From assembly GCA_038087015.1 (NCBI GenBank), contig JASBNA010000003.1, forward strand, positions 2,542,001 through 2,606,000: 64,000 nt of DNA. Reading direction: 5' to 3'. Positions 1-11,386 of the stretch are shown piece by piece. The first letter of the stretch is position 1; the number at the start of each line of letters is the position of its first letter. The stretch is from Cerrena zonata (lineage: Eukaryota > Basidiomycota > Agaricomycetes > Polyporales > Cerrenaceae). Under the pieces are notes generated by a model. That model was not told where the DNA came from. It ran no database searches and was given only the letters and a program-made list of their open reading frames with translations. Made by a program: the position numbers and the translations under genes.

Positions 1-671
1 AACCGACGCTGACTCATCCGAAGGCCTCATTCGTGATTCATTTAGAAATGCTGACCGTGTAAGCGCTGACCAATCTCATCGCCGAGCGACGCGTCTGCTG
101 CCTTGAATTTGAGTGGGTCCTATGATACGTGAGATGAGGTGGGGCGGCGTATCCTCCGAGTCCGGATTCGTAACCAGTAGTAAGACGACAGGAGATACCT
201 GACAGAAGGTTTGTGCCACAGGGTCGGATGTTGCGCAAGCCCGGGACATCTAGGAGCGAAATTCCATAGGAACCGTTCGTTCAGGAGAAGAAAGACCGGA
301 ACTCACTGTACTCAATCGGAATAGGATCGGCTTCGGTGCGAACAGAGGCGCGGGTTTTTTAGGTGTAGAGCATATTGCTCAATTCTTGCTATTTGGAGAT
401 GGAGTGGGATAGCTAGGGGGTACACAAAGCAGACAATTACTAGGAGTGGTATGATCTAACTTTTGGTGTTACACGTACGAGGAGAAAAATAAAATAAATG
501 ATGCGATTGTGGGTGAGCATGTAAAACTCGAGAGTGATGTGGATCTGTGAGAGAGAGGAAAACTGCGAAAAGAAAGAAGGTGGTCGTGACGGCGCAAGCA
601 AAAATATATCCGCTCGTCAGGCTTGAGAGTTGGAGAAAAACGAAAAGGTCCGATACCAGAAAAAGGAGAGT
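1..671. other. Left-edge intergenic sequence
   Basis: No convincing gene is seen here. The only open frame of note (38-238, minus) has no recognisable motif. The stretch next to 671 is probably the 3' flank of the cyclin gene that ends at 672. Confidence 0.5.
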
Positions 672-1809
672 TTAAACCGCCACAGGGGCAGGATGCGGTG
701 GAGGTACTGCAAGATTAGACCTGCAATGCCTGAAATGTAATGAGAAAGACGAAGAGGTGGAGGATCCTAATGACGACGCAGACGATGATGATGTCGATGA
801 CGTCGCCGAGGGATTATGGTGGAAATGAGGTACAGGGAACGACTTGAGGAGCTGCAACGCTGATGAGAGTCGTTGATGATGATGGTGTGAGTGGACATGA
901 ACCGCATGTGTCTTTGGTTTGGAAGGTGTGGCGGTGAGTTGGGGAATTGAAGGCTCTTCCGACTTGGAAGAGGGGGCATAGGGGACGTCGACTTCCATTG
1001 CCATCTCCGGTGTGTGCGGTGGCGAGGAAGACTCGGCAGTAGAGACAGAGTCCATATCGCTCGAGTCTGAGCTCCAATGTGACGCAGGTGAGGTGCTTCG
1101 CAGAGGAGGGAGGACATCAGAGGGTACACGGAGGTGGTGGCTTGGCTGGGTGAGGGACATGATTGCGGCGTGGTGTGAAAGAATATCTGATTCACTGAAG
1201 CCGAGTTCGAAGTCGAGGACATCCAAGAACTCGCGTTCTATCCTGCCAATGTCACGCTTTCCGAAAACACCAGTACAGAGAGCCCAGTGAACGTTCTTGA
1301 GAGTGGAGTCATTTGAATACTAGAAAGGGGGAAGGTGAGATGATGTCTCAGACCGAGTGAATTAGGAGGCGACATACCTTGTTTGCAAGAATCAGACCGC
1401 CGAGGAAGACACGCTCGCAAGCCCATTGCTCAAGAGCAATTGAGAGATGGGGCTTGGCGCGGTCGATGTAGACGAGCATAACGAGGATGACTGGGAGTTT
1501 GACCTCTGCCTTTTGGAAGACATCGGTAACAAACTTTGTGAACTTTGCATTTTCGTTTGTTCTTGACTGCGAGCGCCCCCTGGATGAGGAGGGACTGCCC
1601 ATGGCGTAGTGAACGGTGTCAACTACACAGTCGACTACATATTCTATTGAAAGAAGGTATTGGTATCATAGCCACAGGATAGGTGTTCCAGGCCACTTAC
1701 CAATTAGGGAACGAGAAACCTGGGTGTCGAGGAGTTGTAGCATTGCGGGTGAGTGGACAGAGGAGTCCACGAGACTAGCAGGGTGTACTGGAGAGTGTGT
1801 ACCGATCAT
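672..1809 (-). CDS. Cyclin of the PCL/Pho80-like type (paralogue 1)
   Basis: Three exons on the minus strand: 1701-1809, 1378-1643 and 672-1319, giving 340 residues. The introns (1644-1700 and 1320-1377) have clean GT..AG borders. The middle exon and the start of exon 3 hold the cyclin box, with the blocks KAEVKLPVILVMLVYIDRAK, ERVFLGGLILANK and a terminal helix DVLDFELGFSESDIL. The rest is a low-complexity tail rich in Ser, His and Pro. Cyclins of this type bind and activate a Pho85-like cyclin-dependent kinase in the nucleus or at growth sites; which kinase is not visible. The start at 1809 is supported by alignment with the second cyclin at 8806, which has the same N-terminal motif (HPxSLVD, then HSPA). 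Exon 2 is 266 nt in both genes and the intron phases match, so the two are duplicates. Exact subfamily is inference. Confidence 0.87.
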
Positions 1810-4800
1810 TGTGTGCTCTGATGTGTGTGTGGAGGGGGAAGGGAGCAGAGCTGGATGGGGAGGATCTGGGAGGATGGGGAGAGGGAGGGTCGGGAATGGA
1901 GGGATGATATATAGTTTGAAGGATACGGTGAGGCGCGGCAGGGAGATTCGGAGAGAGAAGCATAATGCTGGATCTCAGATCGTGGTCTTCAGGGCGGGCG
2001 ATGCGAAGAGCTTGGAGAAAAGGCAATGGATGATGACAAGAGATCTTGCTCCCAGATCTCTGCCAAATGCCAATGAGTCGACTGCGGCCTAGCATAAGCC
2101 TCGTCCGATTCCCCCGCTCTATCCACAGATCCTTCCCGATGACTCAGCTCCCCCCTCTTCCGATACATGCCGGCCCTCGGCAAGCTACTCGGCAACTCGT
2201 TTCCCCCCAGCTGAGTTTGTCGGAGTATCCCTCCGCTGCCCACGCTTCGTCGTCCGAGTCCTACTGATTTCCATTGGCAGTCGGCCTGACGTCGTTGCTC
2301 GTCGCGCTCCCCAAAGCGCTACGTTGACCTCGCACAACCGTACACGTCGCTGTCCGCAGTGCGACTCCATCCCCATTCTATTCGTCGGTCGCTATATCGC
2401 TTGGTCTCTAGTCCAGGAGCTCCCATGCGATGTTTCCCTTGCCGTACCGAGACGTGAGGCATGCATCGAAGCGCCCCTGCCTGCACCCACCCTCCTCCTG
2501 AATCTTGCTATTTTTCAACACATGGAATGACTTGGATGCAAGCCTCCGTCGGCGTCTGACTCACACCACTCTATCGACATCCGATATCTTCCCCAAATTC
2601 GGAATCGCCGGTCTTGACGGAACCCAAAGATCCCATCTCCTAGTAGCACCGTGACGCCCAGATCTGACACTACTTCCTCCTCGGTGTGGATGTCTGTGTA
2701 AGCGACATCCACAAGCTTTGCCTGGCTGTGTCAGCACGTTACCTATCTTCACATTCAGCCTGTTCCAACTATATCGTTATCAGTTGGCTCCTTGGTAAGT
2801 GCTTTCACATCCATAGACACCTTTTCGCATCGCATTCCCCTTCAGTACCTACGATAGCCGACAAGATCTCCTAGTCTGCCACTTTAATATCGGTGCTATA
2901 TGAATCCCCGTATATCTTCTCAAACACCGACCCCTTAGCGAGAGTGCCCTTTGGCGACGATCTTCTCCTTTCCCCATGTTTCAATTCCTCATGACTACCC
3001 GTGTCATGGTGAATTTAATCCCATTTGACAAATTCAGCGTGAGCCAGCAGAGGAAGCATGAACCCCAACAGCAACACGTTGAGAGCTTTGATCGGTTGCT
3101 ATTCTGGGCTATATCTCCACGGTCACAATTCCAATTGGGGCCATTGTCCTTCAAATCTCCCTGTCAAATTACCCATCTTCGGATATATGGAACCCCTCTT
3201 CTTTCCTCGTCACGATTGCCCACATCGTTTCTAGAGTTCTTTCAATAACTCGCCCTATGCTGTGGCGTCTCTCCGATCGGTTTTCTTCAATACGAACCGA
3301 CTTTTTTTCCTTTTGACAGGACATGGTCATGTATCCCAGAATAGAATCTCTTGTTGTTCGCCTGTTCGTTGTCCAATGAGGCAGTGCCGACTACCATCTA
3401 CAGGTATTGTCAGGAGATTGCCTGATACCTCCCAACCTGTGCCCTCCTTCGTCTTCTGATCCCTGATATACATAATACAACGTACATAGTGCACACTACA
3501 ACTTGTATTGTCCGTCTTCACATCGATTCATCGATACACACCGCAAGTTCATATGCCCCTGCCTCGATCCACTTCGTGTCCCTCGGAAGCCAAACGTACA
3601 TCGCCCCGGTCCATTCGGGCTTCTAAACGAACCTCCAGATGGACTCGATTACAAGGGACCCAACGTTCATTGCCATATACTGTAATCATAACTCGTACCG
3701 CTCAAATGGCTTATCCCAGGGGCGTTCCCTGTTCCCTGACAAACCTCTCAGCAATCCACTGCCCATCCGGCGTCCGCGCCTGTCAAAAACTCCGGTGTCC
3801 ATATATATAAATTTCTTCCTTTCGAGTGAACTTCCTTTTTATCGAAGACTATAGGGGTTTACAGCTCTTTCGGAAAACCTTGTCGCACGCCTTTTTTTAT
3901 TTTTTTTGACGGACGCATCAATATTGGGCGCTCAGGCCCTTCCTGTTACCAAAAGCAGTAGCTCATGATGATTTTGATATCCCACGCTTAACAAGCACTA
4001 AATGCCTGAAGTCATGATTGAACACTCTGTTGGACTAAGTTTGCACTGTAAAAGAATGTCTGATATCACTGAAGATATATACACAGATATAATACAGTAA
4101 ACAATGCACTAGCTCACTAAATATATCATAAGACGTCAGTTGGGGTACCCGCTGGTAGCGAAGCGCCTAATGCAACTTTCAAAAAAAAAAGAAGGCGTGC
4201 GACAAGGTTTTCCGAAAGAGCTGTAACTGGATTTGGGTGTGAGTGTACTAGCGTGAACTTCGAGCCTGACATGAGGCAAAAAAAGTAACTAGTGGGGGAC
4301 GCGATGAGGACAATGGACGTCGCCTGTGTAGATCTGTTCGTTCGAGAAGGTCTAGAAAAGTGGAAACGCATTGCTTAAGATGACAGCTAACAGATACTCG
4401 ATATTGAGTGGGTGTATATTAGTTTACGAGAGAACTCGATGTCTAGAATTGTGACAAGGACAATGAGGGGACAATGGCGTGTTTAATTGGCGAGTATCCC
4501 GCGAATCGACCACGATTGACAGCGTGCACATGTGGGAGGGCTGGACCGAAATCCTACCGACCCATGGCTATAGCCATCAGGGATAGTTGGTGTGACGTTG
4601 ACATTTTGACACGGGCTTCCTGTCAGGTAGCTGCGAGAGTTACCTAGGCGAAGGCAATGAATTGCACACACACGGTAAAGATGAGCGTATAGGGGAAAGG
4701 ATAGACAATGCCAGTGGGAGATATTTTGGCGGATTGATATTGGCGGAATGATATAGTGCGTTTTGGCCTCTGTGACTCTGTCCGTTCTTGGTCGGAAGCA

Positions 4801-5627
4801 AGAACGGGCAGTCAAGTTCAATATAACTCCGAACATTTATCTCAGTCCTAAGATGTAGTCTATCTGATTGTGATCATGCTTCCACGAAGGCGATAAATTC
4901 AAACTGGACATATGTCAGTCGAACTGATCTCCCCATGCTATCTCACTTACACCTCACTACGACCGTATTCTTGGGAGAGTGTATGTTACCTATGTATGGG
5001 ACCGACTTAGCTTAGATCAATGTCCGCGCATACTCCACGGAGGCCAGGCTAACGATATGGAATAAGGTATATAGACAGCGCGGGACATCAAGTTTCAATT
5101 ACGCTGACATCGAAGCTTGCAACACACTCCACATTGCCTGTTTTCAAAACCATTGATCGCAATGTGGAGCAAGTCAAGAAGTACAAGGGAGCAAGTACAA
5201 AGAACAGCAACAACAATCGCGTGTACCTAAGGTAGCAAGAAATAAACAATACTATCAAAACATCGTAACAAAGCAGGGAAAAAAAGACGCAAAAAAGGTC
5301 CGCACGATCCAATCCAACCCACATCAACATGAAACATCTCGTTCCTCGAGCCGGCGCCCACAACATTGCTAATGTAGCAACCATCCAATAAGTAATAGCA
5401 CCCATCATACATTCATACACCGTGTACCCAAGACACCACCGTATATGTAGCACCGAGAGGAGATTGAATTTTGTAATGACGGCGATATGGCCCAAGGAAC
5501 CGAAACTACCTCCCGGAAAAGCAAAAGGACCGAGATCCACTTTCAGACCCGCAGACCCGTAAGACCCGTTTATACGATCCACGACCACGATCCACACAAG
5601 TTTGAATTCCTCCTTCATTCAGGTTCC
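1810..5627. other. Long intergenic region between cyclin 1 and the AT-hook gene
   Basis: This 3.8 kb region contains the 5' flank of cyclin 1 and the 3' flank of the coiled-coil/AT-hook gene. Scattered frames of 60-176 codons are present on both strands, but none shows a family motif or exon structure. The frame at 5088-5618 (minus) is hydrophobic and begins 10 bases after the stop of the AT-hook gene, so it is probably T-rich 3' UTR. The one structured element is the inverted repeat near 3859-4226, listed separately. Confidence 0.5.
3859..4226. repeat. Inverted repeat, 35-bp arms, 298-bp spacer
   Basis: The left arm 3859-3893 starts TTACAGCTCTTTCGG and ends CGCACGCCTT. The right arm 4192-4226 is its exact reverse complement. 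Both arms run inward into T or A homopolymers (about 8-10 bases), so pairing could extend further. The spacer is AT-rich with no gene. I see no clear target-site duplication outside the arms. It could be the remnant of a small non-autonomous DNA transposon, a pair of inverted short insertions, or a transcribed hairpin. Confidence 0.8.
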
Positions 5628-7255
5628 CTACGAGGGCGCCGTCCTGTCCGAAATGGTCGTACTTTGGTCGGGAGTCGTCGGGGGCTTCGATGTATTGGCG
5701 TTGGAGTTGGGAGTAGCGTTGGGAGCGGGCGTTTTGGGTTTGGTCTTGCTGCCTTTCGGCCTACCGCGTGGACGTTTGCCGGTGGGTTGGCCGTCGGTGG
5801 GTACTTCTTCTGCGGTTCGTTTGGTGGTGGCTGTTGATGTGGCGAGCTGTTCTGCTTGTAGACGAAGTTCCTTTAGGTATCTATCGTGATGATGATCAGT
5901 GATTAGTTGGACCTGTCGACCATAATGCGTGATGTAGGGTGATACATGAATTCGAATTGAAAGGAGTAGATGGGCGTTCGGGTGGTAAGGGGGAGCTTAC
6001 TGGGCAGATTTTTCTTCTAGCGTAGCTTGGATGCTCGGGAGAGCAGGCTGACCGAGTTCCTGTCGTAAGCGATCAACGTCCGATTTGGCAGTGGCGTATT
6101 CGCCATTCGTTATGGTGTGGATCTTTGTCTGCAGATCTGAGCACCTATAGGGAACAGGAACGTGATCATAACAGAGAAGCAGCACGTTCAATTTACATTC
6201 AGTCACAGGATGTCAAATAAATCACTTACTCCTTGTTCAATGTCGCCTCCAGCATGTCAGCCTAAGTATTAATATATAAATAAGTTCCCCGACCATATGG
6301 ACGGTTACGAGATTTTCGCTACCTTATCCCTATCTTCATTAACCTAGCAGTTATACATGCAGTCATTCAGTCCACCGCGGGGAAGTTGAGAAGATGCCTC
6401 AGCTTACTTCTCGGAGACAGTTTAGTAGTCTCGAACGTTCGCTTTCCAACCTGCAGGAAGTTTAATTGAATTGAAGTATAGAGCCAAGGGAAGGCACAAT
6501 GCTTGTGGTACCTATTCTTCTGTTCTTTCAAATCCTGAATAGCTTTATTCTTTTGATCTAGGGACGCGTGCGCGGAAAGAATGTGCGCCGTATGGAGCTG
6601 TAGAGTAAGGGCATGTTTCCTGTAGAGTGGGTAAGTGACCAATCACTTTCTTCATAGAGATTCTCTAACGCGGTGAATCGGAAGGAATGAATCGAGAAAT
6701 GAACGATTGTCAATAATTAATTCTGGACTCTTCCGAGTAAGAAGACGTTGGCAACTTCATGAGAGGTCTGTCAAGATCGAAGAGTGTCGTCATGCCAGCT
6801 CTTCCCAGCTCAGCATGTTCTCGCAGTGAAGTCTAGATACGGGAAACGCGAAAGGACATGTCCTTCCATCCGCAATAACGCGGTGTGCCTAGACCTTCCC
6901 GGTCTCCAACGGTCCTTTCGGGGAATGAGCTATGAAACAAAACGAGGCAAGGACGGTTACGGGTATGTCCTTCGCTTTTGAAATAAACGATGGGCGAATC
7001 GTATTCCGACTCGTCAGACCAAGGAGGTGTCGTAAGATTGGACGACATGAACAAGCGAAGTAGCGACCAAGCAACGAGGGACGCGAATTTGGGGGTAGGA
7101 ATGCGTGCAATAGGGCCCTACGGAGGATGTACGTACTTGAGTTCAGCAGTTTTTGCGAGATGGACGAGATTCTTTGTCCAATCACCCTGAGCGAGAATGG
7201 GAGTAGAGGTAGGAGGAGGAGCAGAGGAAGCGGAGGGCCCAGCGGTGGAGGCCAT
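5628..7255 (-). CDS. Coiled-coil protein with C-terminal AT-hook
   Basis: Seven exons on the minus strand: 7137-7255, 6512-6619, 6408-6450, 6323-6343, 6230-6261, 6001-6144 and 5628-5880. All phases join into 239 residues. The middle (about residues 25-155) is charged and heptad-like (QKNKAIQDLKEQKNR, then LRQELGQPALPS), predicting a coiled coil. The last exon holds KRPRGRPKGSK, a textbook AT-hook (core GRP flanked by basic residues) for minor-groove binding at AT-rich DNA. A nuclear or chromosomal role is therefore likely, but I do not recognise a named family; I recall similar uncharacterised proteins in other basidiomycetes. Exons 3, 4 and 5 are only 43, 21 and 32 nt, while intron 1 is 517 nt, about ten times the local norm. 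The start at 7255 is the first ATG of the open first exon. Confidence 0.8.
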
Positions 7256-8805
7256 TGTAATTTGGAGGATTTTGGATGAGGATGCTGGCCGAGAGTGTGA
7301 GGGGTCCGACTCTCCCCAACCCTCCGGAAACTGCCATCCCACCCATTTTCTTTGCTTAGTCAGCACTCTTCCCCTCGCCACATCTCTTTGCCACCTTGCA
7401 ACTCCTCGGCACACACACTACTACACTTGTCCTCGAGTTCACCTACATATTCTGTCAGGCCTTCACATTACTGTTTTCTGTCAACGATGCTAGGGTCTAC
7501 ATTTCTGTTTCACTCTACAATTGCGCCCATCCGGGTGATTCTCCCGACCACGTCCCGCGTTAAGCATTCTCGTGGTTTTAGCTACTGTACTCTCCCCGCG
7601 GAGCGCTGTCATCAGTAGAACGATCTTGCTACCACTATCTGAGCTTCAGGGCTTACTGTAGGATCCGGCTCGGTTTGCTTCATAACTCCCTCTTCACCCC
7701 TGCGCAATCGTACAAGACCCTTCGCTACTACTTGTCGACTGGGCTCTCCGAACAATCCCTTACTCGATCGGGGTTTCAATATCTATCTCAACTCGCGACA
7801 GTACTCCTCGGAACTATGGCTATGTGCATCTTCACTGACAGTCGCCCCTCGTGAACCTGGTTGTTGAACTTGTGACTTCTGTCCTCTCCTACGGCATTAC
7901 TCACCAACTCATCAAATCGAGCCGAATCACGTTGGTCCACATTCCCTATGTCACTTCTGTCTTCTGTGGCCCGTTCACAACATACGTTCTGCGTCAACGA
8001 GCGTCCACTTTTCATTGGCTCTAGAATCACTTCATGATGCTGACGATCTGACGATCTCTGGCTTGGGTTGATGAGATCGAACGCAGTCATCCTTGCCGCA
8101 GTTTCACAGCTTAGCAAAGGTAGCCAATATTACTTTGCGGTAATCTATCACATCGTGAATGACATGTTTTCTCGGTCTGGCAATTGCGTGCTCCTCATGT
8201 CTTGGTACTACCATTATGAATGTCTCACATGAGCCGTACACTCTTGCTTATTCGACAGAACGCTAAAAATGGTAAAGTCAGTTCGATGGGAATACTATCT
8301 TATCGTTCTACAGATTACGCCCTCCACAATCGTAAGTCTCGCACGCGCAGCCATGCATCATCCACAACACTAACCACTAGGTTCCATTTCAGTACCTTCA
8401 GCTGTTCTGTCTTGCTTGTCTGAGTCAGATCGCTGACACATGCCGCAGGTCCACCTCCCACGGCCGGACAAACGGCCTCTGCGGATGAACAGCAGCTAGG
8501 CGCTAGCTTACGAGGCAAAGTGACTCTCGAGGCCGCTGCTCTCAGGGATTTGCTTCCTTAAATCCTATTATCGGAATTGCGATAATAGGGCTGACCGTGA
8601 CCGGACGCGTGTCAATGGCCGATGGCAAAGGATGCGTTGACTCCATCGATGCCTCATCCACACCGCATGCCGATTACCTATATCTACCTTCCCTACACAA
8701 TGTTCGACCAACTTTTCCCCCAACTCGTATTGTCCTCTTGAGTCGAAGGCATCCGCCTTCTCATAATTCGCAATCTTGACACTACCCTTGGGACAGTAAA
8801 CAAAC
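7256..8805. other. Intergenic region upstream of cyclin 2
   Basis: This is the shared upstream region of the AT-hook gene (leftward) and cyclin 2 (rightward). No gene is recognised. Between about 8270 and 8460 there are several good intron-like borders (GTAAAGTCAG..CTACAG, then GTAAGTCTCG..CCACTAG). Either the cyclin 2 leader is spliced, or a very small spliced gene lies here; the possible coding pieces do not combine into a recognisable protein. An ACGCGT site lies at 8605. Confidence 0.4.
8605..8610. promoter_or_regulatory. MluI cell-cycle box (ACGCGT) upstream of cyclin 2
   Basis: A palindromic ACGCGT lies about 195 bases before the cyclin 2 start. In fungi this hexamer is the core of the MCB element bound by MBF-type complexes at G1/S. 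A single site can occur by chance, so function is inference. The same hexamer occurs upstream of PCNA and condensin subunit 1 in this window. Confidence 0.4.
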
Positions 8806-10103
8806 ATGAGCCCTAAGACTTCAAAGACGCCTTCCGGCATCCACCCAGGTAGCCTTGTTGACTGTTCTACACATTCACCTGCATCTCTCGAACTCTATGA
8901 TATGAAAATGACACCATATCTTATTGGTACGTGTTCATTTTACATCCATAATACACTGCAAACACTTACTGATGATTTTCGCACTAACAGAATACACCGT
9001 CGACTGCGTCCTCGAGACAGTGCATTACGCGCTTGGTCGGCCGTCGAGTTCTCGTGTTCCTCCACGTTTCCGGACATCGGAACGAACGAACTTTCTCAAA
9101 TTCGTGACCGAGGTGGTCACCAAGGCCGAAGTCAGGGTGCCGGTCTTACTCGTAGCTGTCATTTACGTGCATCGAGCACAACCGCATTTGGACATTGCTA
9201 CTGAAGAATGGGCTAACGAACGCACCTTCCTCGGAGCGCTGATTTTGGCTAACAAGGTTAGCCGTTTTTTCTCTGTTGACTTACCCAAGTGCTTTGTCAT
9301 GCTGACTTTTGATCGGTCATCAGTATCTGAATGACTCAACGTTGAAAAACGTCCATTGGGCCATGGCGTCCAAAGTTTTCCGCACTCGGGATATTAGTCG
9401 GATTGAGCAGGAATTCCTGACTGTACTCGATTTTGAGCTGGGCATCTCGGAAGGCGACATCTTATTCCACCATGCGGTTCTTAAGTCTTACGTCGATTCT
9501 CAAGAACCGACAACACCCGTCACAAACGTTTCCTCTCCTTCACCGTCTCATGCCGTCCCATTTCCTAATCGGACCACCACTTGGAGTGACAGTGAGAGTA
9601 CACTAGGTTCTGAACCTTCCACCTCGAGGCTCCCTTCGCTCCAGTCACCTCGACCCTCTCACACTGAACAAAACACAGTTCTGCATCCCACCCTCATGTC
9701 TTTCCTCACCACAGACCGTGAGGGCTCCCCAATCCCTCATCGACATTCCAGAAATACAAAAGTCCACGACGAACATTCCAACGACCTAAATACCCAGCCT
9801 ACTCAACCGACTGCAAGCAAACCTTCCCACCATCGCCGTCTCTCATCGATCACATCCGCTTTCAACGCTCTCCGCTCAATACCCGTGTCTATACCCTATT
9901 TCACAAGTCGAACGTCTGGGTCATGGCGTTCAGGCTCATCGACATCGTCTTCTCCGGCCGATTCAGATTCCTCATCATCTTCAACCCACACGCCCTCCGA
10001 GTCCGAGTCCGAGCCGAATGCTTCCGCTGCGGTACCGTCGCTCGATGGGTTGGCTCGCCGAATGGGTGGGGAATTTCTAAGGCCTATTTTGATCAATCAT
10101 TAA
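8806..10103 (+). CDS. Cyclin of the PCL/Pho80-like type (paralogue 2)
   Basis: Exons 8806-8926, 8991-9256 and 9324-10103 join into 388 residues; introns are 64 and 67 nt with GT..AG ends. The cyclin box (about residues 40-155) shows KAEVRVPVLLVAVIYVHRAQ, ERTFLGALILANKYLND and EFLTVLDFELGISEGDIL. The remaining 230 residues are a Ser/Thr/Pro-rich tail with no domain, likely unstructured and a target for phosphorylation. Intron phases and the length of exon 2 are identical to the gene at 672-1809, so the pair arose by duplication; the C-terminal tails have diverged most. The expected role is activation of a Pho85-type kinase in cell-cycle or nutrient control. The subfamily assignment is inference. 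Confidence 0.9.
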
Positions 10104-10477
10104 GCGGTTCGTTGGGTGAGAGAAGTGGTGGGGTGGTGCGGTTTGATGAAGGAATGGCATGAACGGAGTAGGGGTCGTCTTGTACCTATACCTTTTCTGG
10201 TGAAGATGAATAGGAAACTGCTTTTCTAGACATCGTGGTGCGTGCTGGACATATATGAGTAATATATAGTATCCTCGCCCTGCAAAGTAACGACTTGCCC
10301 AACCTTCCTTGCTCGTGCAGGAATCCCTTTGCGATCTCTTCCAAAAAAGATAATCTTGGTGCCTCGTGTCTCTAGTCACATGGCTATCAGGTCGACCACT
10401 TGTGGCACCTTTGTTATATCCTTTCTCAATCTCAAGTAGCTCCATACACACCTTCTTAACTAACATCACTATAGATC
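10104..10477. other. Intergenic sequence
   Basis: No gene is seen. A pyrimidine-rich ACTATAG just before 10478 could be the acceptor of an intron in the leader of the next gene. Confidence 0.4.
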
Positions 10478-10933
10478 ATGTCTTCCACCAGAGCCATTCG
10501 AAATATCTCAGTCGCCAGGTTCGAACGTTACAACAGCTCAAGACCTTCAATTTTCTTTCAAGGAACAGCACTATTCCGAAGTTATTCTGACCCAGAACCA
10601 AGTCGAGACCTGATCTTCTACACTGAACCTCGTTCACGATGTCGTGGGTTACGATCCAAACTAGTTAAAGTTCTTCGCCAGTTGAAAAACCTTGGTTGCG
10701 TACCCTCCTCGGGGTTCTCGTCGAAGATTCGCCAGTTATTTAGGTCTAGGAGAAGAGGCAGCTCGGCACGGTCTTTCGTGTACTCTCTTACGTCTTTGTC
10801 GACGCTGAACTTGGATGCGATGTCTGGGTTCCATTCTGCTGATGATCTGTCGTCGGTGCATTCGTTGTTCACTCGGAGTCCTACTTCGACTGTGGTAGAG
10901 AGCTCGGAATCGGTGCGTTGTACGACATGTTGA
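10478..10933 (+). CDS. Hypothetical small basic protein
   Basis: A single open frame of 151 residues. It is rich in Ser and Arg, with basic clusters such as RSRRRG near residue 90, and has no recognisable domain, signal peptide or membrane segment. The start codon follows a possible 3' splice site (ACTATAG), which would suit a spliced leader. It lies between the cyclin and the DUF3638 remnant on the same strand. It may be a lineage-specific gene or a chance frame. Confidence 0.4.
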   Translation: MSSTRAIRNISVARFERYNSSRPSIFFQGTALFRSYSDPEPSRDLIFYTEPRSRCRGLRSKLVKVLRQLKNLGCVPSSGFSSKIRQLFRSRRRGSSARSFVYSLTSLSTLNLDAMSGFHSADDLSSVHSLFTRSPTSTVVESSESVRCTTC

Positions 10934-11386
10934 GATCTCTTTCTATTTCTGAAGTTCTTCTATAGTCCACTTTGGACGAATCTACCAGAACGTAAACACC
11001 GTGTCCACTCCTCTTTCACTCGGTTTATCTCGACGGACTTGTTGGGCTCTCAGACTATCCATCCAACATGCTGGGCGAACTAGTTTGGTACCACTGAATA
11101 TATCATGCAGGCTCTTTTACCTCCAGCCCACGACCTCGATTACTAGTGCGGAACCCCCCTTCTCCTGGCCTTCTTCCTTATATGATAGTCTGGTCAATTT
11201 GTACATCTCAATCAAATAAATTCTACAATACATAATAAACACTCTGATAACTGGTATAGGCATCCGTTCTTACTCATACAATATAAGTATTATGTAAGTT
11301 TCAAACTGTTTCAATTGTGGGTAGTCGATCCTCGAATACTACATAGTAGGAAGGGATGATCGAATAGGAAAGCGCTCTGTTTCGAT
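10934..11386. other. Intergenic sequence left of the DUF3638 remnant
   Basis: Nothing coding is recognised. A normal DUF3638 gene would have several kilobases of coding sequence here, but no trace of the N-terminal domains is found, which marks this as the truncation side of the following pseudogene. Confidence 0.5.

Noticed and set aside
5088..5618. 176-codon hydrophobic frame that could be a membrane protein
   Set aside because: It starts 10 bases after the stop of the AT-hook gene on the same strand; hydrophobicity comes from T-rich sequence and no family is recognised.
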